A stretch of 64,000 nucleotides of DNA from Halopseudomonas aestusnigri (GTDB lineage Bacteria; Pseudomonadota; Gammaproteobacteria; Pseudomonadales; Pseudomonadaceae), in NCBI RefSeq assembly GCF_002197985.1, contig NZ_NBYK01000003.1:96274-160273 (forward strand). Reading direction: 5' to 3'. Below are positions 16,958 through 27,311 of the stretch, piece by piece. Numbering within the stretch: the first letter of the stretch is position 1; the number at the start of each line of letters is the position of its first letter. The notes beneath the pieces were generated by a model. That model saw nothing but the letters and a program-made list of their open reading frames with translations, was not told the DNA's origin and did no database searches. A program made the position numbers and the translations under genes.

Positions 16958-17959
16958 ATGTCTGTGATCCGCAAGCTGGCAGTCGTTGGCCTGGCCATCA
17001 GTACCCTGAGTGGTGTCGCTCAGGCCAAGGAACTGGTTGTTTATTCGGCACGTCAGGACCACCTGATCAAGCCTGTATTCGACCTCTACACCGAGAAGAC
17101 CGGTACCACCTTTCAGTTCATCACCGACAGCGAGGCGCCGCTGCTGGCGCGACTGAAGGCCGAAGGTGCCAATACGCCGGCTGATCTGCTGATCACCGTA
17201 GACGCCGGTAACCTCTGGCAGGCCGAACAGCAGGGTGTGCTGCGCCCGGTCGAGTCCGACATCATCAATGCCAACATTCCGGCCAAGTACCGTTCGGCCA
17301 ACGGTTACTGGACCGGTCTGTCACTGCGCGCCCGCACCATTGCCTATTCCACCGAGCGGGTTGATCCGGCCGAACTGAGCACCTACGAAGCGTTGGCGGA
17401 TGAGGCCTGGGCCGGCCGTCTGTGTCTGCGTACCGCCAAGAAGGTGTACAACCAGTCCCTGACCGCCACCATGATGGAAAGTCTCGGTGTCGAGCGCACC
17501 ACTGAAGTTCTGCAGGGCTGGGTCAGCAACCTGGCAACCCCGGTGTTCCCGGATGATACCGCTCTGCTGAACGCCATCGAGGCGGGGCAGTGCGACGTGG
17601 GCATCGTCAACAGCTACTACTTCGGTCGCCTGGAAGCCGCCAATCCGGAGCTGCCGATCAAGCTGTTCTGGCCGAATCAGGATGACCGTGGTGTACACGT
17701 CAATATCTCCGGTGCCGGTGTAACCCACTACGCCAAGCACCGTCGTGGCGCGATTGCCTTCCTTGAGTGGCTGACCACCGAAGAAGCCCAGCGCGTGTTT
17801 GCCGACGTCAACCAGGAGTTCCCGGCCAACGAATCGGTTGCGCCGTCCGAAGAGGTTGCCTCCTGGGGCTCGTTCAAACGTGACGACGTCAATGTGGAAG
17901 TGGCCGGTCGCCGTCAGGCCGAGGCCATCATGTTGATGGATCGCGTTGGCTGGAACTGA
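16958..17959 (+). CDS. Periplasmic Fe(III)-binding protein of ABC transporter (FbpA/HitA-like)
   Basis: The 333-residue protein has a signal peptide ([22 protein letters not shown] cleavage). It continues as the iron-siderophore-free Fe(III)-binding family, with [18 protein letters not shown] at the mature N-terminus and the tandem tyrosines NSYYFGRL that bind ferric iron. It delivers iron from the periplasm to the FbpB-type permease encoded next. GGAGAGG precedes ATG 16958 by seven bases. A Fur box lies upstream and a strong hairpin downstream, so it is likely iron-repressed and made in excess over the permease. The cognate ATPase gene is not nearby. Confidence 0.93.
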   Translation: MSVIRKLAVVGLAISTLSGVAQAKELVVYSARQDHLIKPVFDLYTEKTGTTFQFITDSEAPLLARLKAEGANTPADLLITVDAGNLWQAEQQGVLRPVESDIINANIPAKYRSANGYWTGLSLRARTIAYSTERVDPAELSTYEALADEAWAGRLCLRTAKKVYNQSLTATMMESLGVERTTEVLQGWVSNLATPVFPDDTALLNAIEAGQCDVGIVNSYYFGRLEAANPELPIKLFWPNQDDRGVHVNISGAGVTHYAKHRRGAIAFLEWLTTEEAQRVFADVNQEFPANESVAPSEEVASWGSFKRDDVNVEVAGRRQAEAIMLMDRVGWN

Positions 17960-17987
17960 TCCGGCGCGATTTTGCCGATATACTGCA

Positions 17988-18031
17988 CGCCCGGCCGGGG
18001 TCATATGCCCCGGCCGGGCGTTGTTGTTTTT
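17988..18031 (+). terminator. Intercistronic hairpin between iron-binding protein and permease
   Basis: A perfect 13-bp GC-rich stem (17988-18000 with 18008-18020, loop TCATATG) is followed by TTGTTGTTTTT. It looks like an intrinsic terminator or attenuator between the two genes. Confidence 0.85.
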
Positions 18032-18061
18032 GCTCCACTGGTTGAGCTCGCAGGAGTCTGA

Positions 18062-19705
18062 GTGCCGCTTCCGTCCGTTGTGTCCAAGCCCCACTGGCGC
18101 GCCGTAGCCTACACAGGTGCCGCGCTGGTACTGATGCCGTTGCTGGTACTGGCGCTGAGCTGGAGCAGTCTGGATATCAGTATCTGGCGCCACCTGCTGG
18201 AAACCCAGATGCTGCGCCTGCTCGGTAACACTCTGGTGCTGTCGGTTGGCGTGGTCGCGGGTGTGGTGCTGCTCGGCGTCAGCCTGGCGTGGCTGACCAG
18301 TCTTTGCGAGTTTCCGGGGCGACGATGGCTGGATTGGGCGTTGATGCTGCCGTTTGCGGTGCCCGCCTACGTGCTCGCTTTTGTGATGATCGGCCTGCTG
18401 GACTTTGCCGGGCCACTGCAAACCCTGTTGCGCAGCTGGCTGGGCAACGATTTTCGGATGTTTTCGATCCGCTCCACCGGCGGCGTGATTTTCGTGCTGG
18501 TGCTGGTGTTTTATCCCTACGTCTACATGCTGGCGCGCGGTGCCTTTCTGGCGCAGGGGCGCGGGCTGATGGAGGCGGCGCGCATTCTGGGTCACAGCCC
18601 CTGGCATGCGTTCTGGCGGGTTGCACTGCCAATGGCGCGGCCGGCGATCGGCGCTGGCGCCGCGCTGGCAGTGATGGAGACGCTGGCGGATTTCGGCGCG
18701 GTCTCGGTGTTCAATTACGACACCTTCACCACCGCTATTTACAAGACCTGGTACGGGTTTTACAGCCTGCAGACGGCCACCCAGCTGGCCAGTCTGCTGC
18801 TGCTGTTCGTTCTGCTGGCGCTCTATGCTGAGCGCCGGGCGCAGGGTAGTCGGCGTTTCCCCGGGGTTGACAAGCCGCGCCAGGGGGCACTGTTTCGTCT
18901 GCGTGGCGCGCGTGGCTGGCTGGCGACCGGTTACTGTCTGCTAGTACTGGCAATAGCGTTCGTGATCCCGCTGTTACAGCTGTTCTACTGGCTGCTGACC
19001 AGTGATCGCAATGACTTCGATGACCGCTACTGGTCGCTGATTCGCAATACCCTGAGCCTGGGTGCCATCGCTGCCTTCCTGACGGTGTCTGTTGCGCTGC
19101 TGATAGTGCTGGCGCGGCGCCTGCAACCGATGCGTCGGGTGCGCTCGGCGGTCGCGCTGGCCAATCTGGGGTATGCCCTGCCCGGGTCTGTGCTGGCGGT
19201 CGGTATCATGTTTGCGTTCAGTTTTGCCGATAATCAGTTGCTGGTTCCGCTGCAGGGCTGGTTCGGCGTTGATGAGCCACGGCCCTGGTTGCTGGGCAGT
19301 CTGTTTGCGCTGCTGCTGGCCTACCTGATTCGCTTCATGGCGGTTGCCAGCGGTCCGATCGATACGTCGCTCGCGCGCATTCGCCCGGCCCTGCCCGAAG
19401 CCGCGCATAGCCTGGGGCATTCCGGCTTCAGCGTATTCTGGCGCGTCTATTTGCCGTTGCTGGTGCCCGGACTGCTCAGCGCCGGTCTGCTGGTGTTTGT
19501 CGATGTGCTTAAGGAAATGCCGGCAACCCTGCTGATGCGGCCCTTTGGCTGGGATACCCTGGCCGTGCGCATCCACAGCCTGACCGCAGAGGGCGACTGG
19601 CCCAGGGCGGCGCTGCCGGCGATTACACTGGTGGCGACCGGCTTGCTGCCGGTGATCATATTGATACGTCGCTCCGCGCAGCCGGTCAGCCGCCGCACGC
19701 GCTGA
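18062..19705 (+). CDS. Fe(III) ABC transporter permease (FbpB/HitB-like)
   Basis: The 547-residue inner membrane protein has about 12 hydrophobic helices in two homologous halves. Each half has an EAA loop that contacts an ATPase: EAARILGHSPWHAFWR near residue 175 and EAAHSLGHSGFSVFWR near residue 445. The fused two-domain form is typical of FbpB/SfuB iron permeases. The start is GTG 18062, five bases after AGGAG. It follows the binding protein gene after a strong hairpin. gcvT begins 74 bases later. No ATPase gene lies beside it, so it must use one encoded elsewhere. Confidence 0.92.
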   Translation: MPLPSVVSKPHWRAVAYTGAALVLMPLLVLALSWSSLDISIWRHLLETQMLRLLGNTLVLSVGVVAGVVLLGVSLAWLTSLCEFPGRRWLDWALMLPFAVPAYVLAFVMIGLLDFAGPLQTLLRSWLGNDFRMFSIRSTGGVIFVLVLVFYPYVYMLARGAFLAQGRGLMEAARILGHSPWHAFWRVALPMARPAIGAGAALAVMETLADFGAVSVFNYDTFTTAIYKTWYGFYSLQTATQLASLLLLFVLLALYAERRAQGSRRFPGVDKPRQGALFRLRGARGWLATGYCLLVLAIAFVIPLLQLFYWLLTSDRNDFDDRYWSLIRNTLSLGAIAAFLTVSVALLIVLARRLQPMRRVRSAVALANLGYALPGSVLAVGIMFAFSFADNQLLVPLQGWFGVDEPRPWLLGSLFALLLAYLIRFMAVASGPIDTSLARIRPALPEAAHSLGHSGFSVFWRVYLPLLVPGLLSAGLLVFVDVLKEMPATLLMRPFGWDTLAVRIHSLTAEGDWPRAALPAITLVATGLLPVIILIRRSAQPVSRRTR

Positions 19706-19714
19706 TCGACGGGC

Positions 19715-19743
19715 TGCACAGAGCGCAGGTTTGCGGCTACAAT
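19715..19743 (+). promoter_or_regulatory. Possible promoter of gcvT
   Basis: TGCACA (19715-19720), a 17-base spacer and TACAAT (19738-19743) lie 36 bases before the gcvT start. No glycine riboswitch-like leader fits in this short gap. Confidence 0.45.
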
Positions 19744-19779
19744 TCGCCCTTTGCAACCCCCTGATTGAAGGACGGCGCA

Positions 19780-20865
19780 ATGGCCTTGCGGACCCCTCTG
19801 TACGACCAGCACCTTGCTGCTGGTGCCAAGATGGTCGATTTTGGCGGCTGGGAAATGCCGATCAACTACGGCTCCCAACTCGAAGAACACCATCAGGTAC
19901 GCCGTGCTGTCGGCATGTTTGATGTGTCCCACATGACCGTCGTCGATGTGGCCGGCAGCGAGGCCCAGGCCTATCTGCAGTACCTGCTGGCCAACGACGT
20001 TGCCCGGCTGAAGACGCCCGGCAAGGCGCTTTACAGCGGTATGCTGAACGAGGCGGGCGGGGTGATCGACGACCTGATTGTCTATCTGGCAAACGACGGT
20101 TACCGGGTCGTGGTTAACGCGGCAACCCGTGAGAAGGATCTGGCCTGGATGAACAGTCAGGCCGAGTCTTTTGCCGTGAAGCTGACCGAGCGCGCCGAAC
20201 TGGCAATGATCGCGGTACAGGGCCCGCAGGCCCTGGAGCTGGTCAAATCGGTGGTCAACGATGACCGCGCGGCGTTGATCAGTGACCTCAAGCCGTTCCA
20301 GGGCCTGGCCTCGGGCGACTGGTTTATCGGTCGTACCGGTTACACCGGTGAAGACGGTCTGGAAATCATGCTGCCCGCCGAGCAATCAGCCGAATTCTGG
20401 CAAACGCTGCTGGCCGCCGGCTGCAAGCCCTGCGGGCTGGGCGCTCGCGACACCCTGCGCCTGGAGGCCGGTATGAACCTCTACGGCTCCGATATGGACG
20501 AAAGTATTTCCCCGCTGGCGGCCAACATGGCCTGGACCATCGCCTGGGAGCCGGCTGAGCGCGACTTTATCGGTCGTCAGGCGCTCGAAGCCCAGAAAGC
20601 CGCCGGCGATCAGCCCAAGCTGGTGGGTCTGGTGCTGGAAGAGCGCGCGGTGCTGCGTGGCCACCAGAAAGTTATTGTCGACGGTGTCGGCGAGGGCGAA
20701 ATCACCAGCGGTACCTTTTCCCCGACCCTGGGTTACTCCATCGCGCTGGCTCGTGTGCCCCGTGCGACCGGCAGCAGCGCCAAGGTCGAGATTCGCGGCA
20801 AGCTGCTGGACGTGCGCGTGGTCAAGCCCTGCTTCGTTCGCAACGGCCAGTCGGTCATCGAATAA
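19780..20865 (+). CDS. gcvT: Glycine cleavage system T protein (aminomethyltransferase)
   Basis: GcvT transfers the methylene group from the aminomethyl-lipoyl H protein to tetrahydrofolate and releases ammonia. The 361-residue protein shows [22 protein letters not shown], the GMFDVSHMT motif, the [13 protein letters not shown] motif and the [10 protein letters not shown] motif of the folate-binding family. ATG 19780 follows GAAGGA by seven bases; an upstream in-frame TTG at 19765 is less likely. gcvH and gcvP follow in order. Confidence 0.97.
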   Translation: MALRTPLYDQHLAAGAKMVDFGGWEMPINYGSQLEEHHQVRRAVGMFDVSHMTVVDVAGSEAQAYLQYLLANDVARLKTPGKALYSGMLNEAGGVIDDLIVYLANDGYRVVVNAATREKDLAWMNSQAESFAVKLTERAELAMIAVQGPQALELVKSVVNDDRAALISDLKPFQGLASGDWFIGRTGYTGEDGLEIMLPAEQSAEFWQTLLAAGCKPCGLGARDTLRLEAGMNLYGSDMDESISPLAANMAWTIAWEPAERDFIGRQALEAQKAAGDQPKLVGLVLEERAVLRGHQKVIVDGVGEGEITSGTFSPTLGYSIALARVPRATGSSAKVEIRGKLLDVRVVKPCFVRNGQSVIE

Positions 20866-20895
20866 GTATCAAGTTCAACCCCCGAGGATATTCCC

Positions 20896-21276
20896 ATGAG
20901 CAACATTCCCGCCGATCTGCGTTACGCCGCCAGCCACGAGTGGACCCGTCTGGAAGCCGATGGCACCGTGACCGTTGGTATCACCGACCATGCGCAGGAC
21001 CTGCTGGGCGACGTGGTTTTTGTCGAGTGCCCCGAGGTAGGTCGTGAAGTTTCCGCCGGTGAAGAGTGCGCGGTGGTCGAGTCGGTCAAGGCCGCTTCCG
21101 ACATCTACGCGCCGATCAGCGGCGAAATTATCGCCGTCAATGACGCTCTGGCCGACTCCCCCGAGCTGGTCAACAGCGCACCGTACGGCGAGGCCTGGTT
21201 CTTCAAGATCAAGCCGAGTGACGCTGCCGAACTGGATAAGCTGATGGACGCCGCAGCCTACGGCGCATCCATCTGA
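20896..21276 (+). CDS. gcvH: Glycine cleavage system H protein
   Basis: GcvH is the lipoyl shuttle of the glycine cleavage complex. The 126-residue protein has the lipoylation site Lys65 in [16 protein letters not shown] and the expected [12 protein letters not shown] start. Length is normal. It lies 30 bases after gcvT. A modest hairpin separates it from gcvP, so H protein may be made in excess. Confidence 0.97.
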   Translation: MSNIPADLRYAASHEWTRLEADGTVTVGITDHAQDLLGDVVFVECPEVGREVSAGEECAVVESVKAASDIYAPISGEIIAVNDALADSPELVNSAPYGEAWFFKIKPSDAAELDKLMDAAAYGASI

Positions 21277-21300
21277 CCGGTTGTTTTTGCTGTAGTGCTG

Positions 21301-21327
21301 AAGCCCTGATTCGCGTCGGGGCTTTTT
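21301..21327 (+). terminator. Weak hairpin with T-tract between gcvH and gcvP
   Basis: AAGCCC (21301-21306) pairs with GGGCTT (21319-21324) and is followed by TTT. With only six base pairs and a 12-base loop it is probably a partial terminator or a processing site. Confidence 0.45.
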
Positions 21328-21355
21328 GCTTTCACACTTTGCACAGGTACACCCC

Positions 21356-24241
<2,886 letters not shown>

Positions 24242-24252
24242 GATCGGGCCTG

Positions 24253-25716
24253 TCAGGAGAGTGGGGCGCAGCCCTCTCTCTCCTGCTGGGTTCTGTCCAG
24301 CACCATCTCCACTTCCACGCCGCCTTCCGCGCGGTTATGCAGGCTCACCCGGCCGCGGTGCAGTCTGGCGATTTCCCTGACAAAACTCAGTCCCAGCCCG
24401 GTACTCTTGCGCTGGCCGTCCGGCCGCGGCAGGGAATAGAAACGCTCGAATACCCGACCCAATGCATAGTCCGGCACCGCCGGCCCGTTGTTACGCACGC
24501 GCAGACTCAGCGCTGAGTCGCTGCTGCTGATCTGCAGGGCAACGGCGCCATCGGGCAGGCTGAATTCGATCGCGTTGTCGAGCAGGTTGCTGATGGCCTG
24601 CTCCAGCAGGAACCGATCCCCCGCCAGCGTGCTGTCAGCGTCACATTCAAGCGTGAGCGCCAGGCCCTTGCGCTCGGCCAGCGGGCGCTTAGCCTCGATC
24701 TCGATGGCGGCAATCGCGGCCAGATCAACGGTTTCGGTCTGCTCCAGCGCCTGCCGCTTTTCGACCCCGGCCAGTGATAACAGGCGATCGACCAGCCGCT
24801 GCAGGCGCAGCGACTCGCCGTCGATATTGGCCAGAAAGCGCGCGCGCATGGGCTCGGGGACGTCGGCTTCCTGCAGCAATTCGGCGGCGCCGCGGATCGC
24901 CGACAGCGGCGACTTCATCTCGTGGGTCAGGGTGTGCACGTATTGCTCGACGTAGGCCTTGCCGTCGATCTCGCGGCGCATCGCCTCGGTGGCAGCGGCG
25001 AGCCGTGCCAGCTCCTTGTCGGCCAGTTGCGGTGGGCTGACCCGCTCGCCGTGGCGCACCTGCTCGACATAGGTCACCAGCCGCCTGACCGAGCGATTCA
25101 GCCAGAACGCCATGCCGGCACCGAGCAGCAGGGCGCCGAACAGAATCACGCCGCCGCGCTGCCAGAAGTAGCCGTGGGCGAGGGTGATGAATGGATGCAG
25201 GCTGGCGTTGGGCTTGCCGAGGGTCAGCACGCCGACCAACTGATCGCCCTGATACACCGGTGCGGCGATGTACATCAGGCTGCTGGTGTCATCCTCGGGG
25301 TCGATGCGTGTGGTACGCGCACCGTACTCGCCACGCAGGGTGAGCGACACGTCGCGCCATCGCGAGTAGTCCTCGCCGACCTGCTGTGGGTCGGTGTGGT
25401 AGAGCACGCTGCCATTGAGGTCAGTCAGGTAGATCACCAGCTCGGTACCGGTCTTGTGTCGTGACCAGATCTGGGCACTCAGCTGACGTGCCAGATAGCG
25501 GTCAATGGCGACGGCAAACGGGCTGTCCGCAGCAAAACCCTGCGGCCAGTGTTGTTCGGCGATTTCGGCCAGCAGGTTGGCGCTGTCGACCATCACCTCC
25601 TCGCTGGCTTGCCGCACCGATGAAGGCACCTGATTGAGGATGCTGTTGAGAAACAGCACCGTGGCCAGCCCGGCGATAACAAACCAGCCGAGCAACAGGC
25701 GGGTGCTGAGGCTCAT
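24253..25716 (-). CDS. creC: Two-component sensor histidine kinase CreC
   Basis: The 487-residue protein has an N-terminal membrane helix, a periplasmic sensor, a second helix near residue 190, HAMP, and HisKA/HATPase domains. The phosphoryl-accepting His is in LTHEMKSPLSAIRGAAELL; N-box LLDNAIEFS and G-box STGLGLSF are present. Sensor features specific to CreC (EDYSRWRDVSLTLRGEYGAR, then MYIAAPVYQGDQLVGVLTLGKPNA) match the E. coli protein. CreBC responds to carbon and redox state and, in Pseudomonas, to penicillin-binding-protein inhibition. The start overlaps the creB stop (ATGA). No creD follows. Confidence 0.93.
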   Translation of the reverse strand: MSLSTRLLLGWFVIAGLATVLFLNSILNQVPSSVRQASEEVMVDSANLLAEIAEQHWPQGFAADSPFAVAIDRYLARQLSAQIWSRHKTGTELVIYLTDLNGSVLYHTDPQQVGEDYSRWRDVSLTLRGEYGARTTRIDPEDDTSSLMYIAAPVYQGDQLVGVLTLGKPNASLHPFITLAHGYFWQRGGVILFGALLLGAGMAFWLNRSVRRLVTYVEQVRHGERVSPPQLADKELARLAAATEAMRREIDGKAYVEQYVHTLTHEMKSPLSAIRGAAELLQEADVPEPMRARFLANIDGESLRLQRLVDRLLSLAGVEKRQALEQTETVDLAAIAAIEIEAKRPLAERKGLALTLECDADSTLAGDRFLLEQAISNLLDNAIEFSLPDGAVALQISSSDSALSLRVRNNGPAVPDYALGRVFERFYSLPRPDGQRKSTGLGLSFVREIARLHRGRVSLHNRAEGGVEVEMVLDRTQQEREGCAPLS

Positions 25717-26417
25717 GCGTCTGCACCCGGCAACTGCGGGTTGATGCTGTAGCCCAGTCCCCGGTGGGTGACGATGGGATCGTGGCTGGGCAGGATGCGT
25801 TTGAGCTTGGTGCGAATGCCCTTGATGTGGGTGTCGATCACCCGGTCGAGACTGGCACCAGGATCGGCCCAGACGGCTTCCATCAACTGATCACGGCTAA
25901 GTACGTGCTCGGGACGGCGCAGCAGGGTGCTGAGAATCAGATACTCGTAGCGGGTCAGTTCCAGCCATTGCTGGTGGTAGCGAATGCGCCGCCGCTCGGC
26001 GTCGTGCAGAAATAGCTCGGCCGGCGCCGGCTGTTCGCTGGCCAGCGGTTCGGCCCGGGTGCGACGCAGAATCGCGCGCACCCGGGCGGAAATCTCCCGC
26101 GGGCTGAAGGGTTTGACCACGTAGTCGTCGGCGCCGATTTCCAGCCCGACGATGCGGTCGACTTCTTCCTTGCGGGCGGTCAGAAACATGATCGGCAGGG
26201 CGGAAAACTGGCGGATGCGGCGACAGACTTCAAAGCCGCTTTCGTCGGGCAGGCCAACGTCCAGCACCAGCAGGTCGACCGGGTTGTCGCGCAGCCATTG
26301 CATGCCCTCGCCAGCCAGAGCGCACCAGTGGACGTCGAAGCCCTCAGTGCTCAGGGCATACACCAGCGCATCGGCGATGGCGGGCTCGTCTTCGATAATC
26401 AGAATCCTGTCCGGCAT
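25713..26417 (-). CDS. creB: Two-component response regulator CreB
   Basis: The 234-residue OmpR-type regulator has a receiver domain with the acid pocket IIEDE, the phosphoacceptor Asp in LLVLDVGLPDESGF and the conserved Lys in YVVKPFSPRE. The C-terminal winged helix ends with IDTHIKGIRTKLK and THRGLGYSI. Start 26417 (MPDRILIIEDEPAIAD) fits the CreB family; the frame is open further upstream into the inverted-repeat element but without homology. It is translationally coupled to creC. The element at 26465-26730 lies 48 bases upstream and may have moved or changed its promoter. Confidence 0.93.
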   Translation of the reverse strand: MPDRILIIEDEPAIADALVYALSTEGFDVHWCALAGEGMQWLRDNPVDLLVLDVGLPDESGFEVCRRIRQFSALPIMFLTARKEEVDRIVGLEIGADDYVVKPFSPREISARVRAILRRTRAEPLASEQPAPAELFLHDAERRRIRYHQQWLELTRYEYLILSTLLRRPEHVLSRDQLMEAVWADPGASLDRVIDTHIKGIRTKLKRILPSHDPIVTHRGLGYSINPQLPGADA

Positions 26418-26464
26418 GGTCTGCTCTGTCCGTGAATCGTCCGCCGATTGTGGCGGGTTCGCTA

Positions 26465-26730
26465 GGGTCTGCTGACGTTTCGTTCGCCCGCCTGCCGGAG
26501 GCCATTTTTTTGGCCAGGCAAGGCGGAGGAAGCGTAGTGTAGTTGATCTACACAAGCGACCGACAACGTAGCATGGCCGAAAAATGGACCCGGCCCCTCG
26601 GGTTGCGCCTGTAAGGCCGCCACTCGGCGTCGCTCGTCGCTTATTTGGAATGACCAAACTGCGCTCCTTGCTTCTTGATTGGCGGCCTTACAGGCAGCAA
26701 CAGGCGGGTGAACGAAACGTCAACAGGCCC
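26465..26730. mobile_element. MITE-like inverted-repeat element with TA flanks
   Basis: The ends form a 30-bp imperfect inverted repeat (26465-26494 with 26701-26730, 27 of 30 matching, core TGACGTTTCGTTC). A TA dinucleotide flanks each side (26463-26464 and 26731-26732), the target duplication expected of IS630/Tc1-type transposition. Inside are two more hairpins. One has arms CCATTTTTTTGGCCA (26502-26516) and TGGCCGAAAAATGG (26574-26587) with a tip stem GTGTAG/CTACAC at 26537-26553. The other has the perfect 16-bp arms 26607-26622 and 26680-26695. No coding frame fits. It fills the sortase-creB gap. Confidence 0.72.
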
Positions 26731-26744
26731 TATGGCCAGTGCAA

Positions 26745-27311
26745 TCACGAGGCGGGTGCCTCCAGCCAGGCGCTGACCACGTAGCGCAGCGGCCCGCCGC
26801 TGGTAAGGGCGCGGAATGGGTAGCAGGTGACCAGCCGCAGTTCGGCGCGCTCGTATTGCAGGATCATTGGCTCATTGCGGCTATCAACGATGCGCTGGGT
26901 GGCGACGCGGTAGCGGTACTCTTGGCCGCTGGCGTCCTGCAGGGTGAGAACCTGGCCGGTCTGCAGGTGTTCGACAAAGGCGAAGTGGCTGTCCTGATGG
27001 CCGGCCAGCAGCAGCGTGCCGTTCTGCCCGGGTGCCACACCGTTATCCAGTTGCCCCGGGCCGAAGGCCAGGGCTTGACCGCTGACGCTGTCCAGCACGT
27101 AGCGGGCCTCGCCGTCGGGTGTGGTCAGTTTGGCAACCGGCCAGGTATCGGCCCAGGGCCAGGGTTTGCTCGGGGTGCCCGCCTGCAGTTGCTCGCCCCA
27201 GGCGTCGGCAATCAACCATTGGGCCAGCCACGCCTTGGCCTGCAGCCAGCTGCCCTGGGCTGCGACGGCCACGGCACCTAGTAGCAGTACGATGGCAATC
27301 AGCTTACGCAT
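26745..27311 (-). CDS. Class GN sortase (proteobacterial sortase)
   Basis: The 188-residue protein has an N-terminal membrane anchor (MRKLIAIVLLLGAVAVAA) and a sortase domain. The catalytic triad is visible: His in LLLAGHQDSHF, Cys in RLVTCYPF and Arg in PLRYVVSAW. This type is restricted to Gram-negatives and is always found beside one dedicated substrate. Its start codon lies inside the end of the substrate gene (8-base overlap, ATGCGTAA), a clear sign of coupled translation. Gram-negatives lack the thick cell wall that sortases normally use, so the acceptor is unknown. Confidence 0.93.
   Translation of the reverse strand: MRKLIAIVLLLGAVAVAAQGSWLQAKAWLAQWLIADAWGEQLQAGTPSKPWPWADTWPVAKLTTPDGEARYVLDSVSGQALAFGPGQLDNGVAPGQNGTLLLAGHQDSHFAFVEHLQTGQVLTLQDASGQEYRYRVATQRIVDSRNEPMILQYERAELRLVTCYPFRALTSGGPLRYVVSAWLEAPAS

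Noticed and set aside
19706-19779. Glycine riboswitch upstream of gcvT
   Set aside because: The gap is only 74 bases and holds a promoter-like pair; there is no room for, or sign of, the aptamer.
26418-26657. N-terminal extension of creB through the inverted-repeat element
   Set aside because: The frame is open but the extra 80 residues lack homology and would be encoded by the non-coding element; the CreB start at 26417 fits the family.
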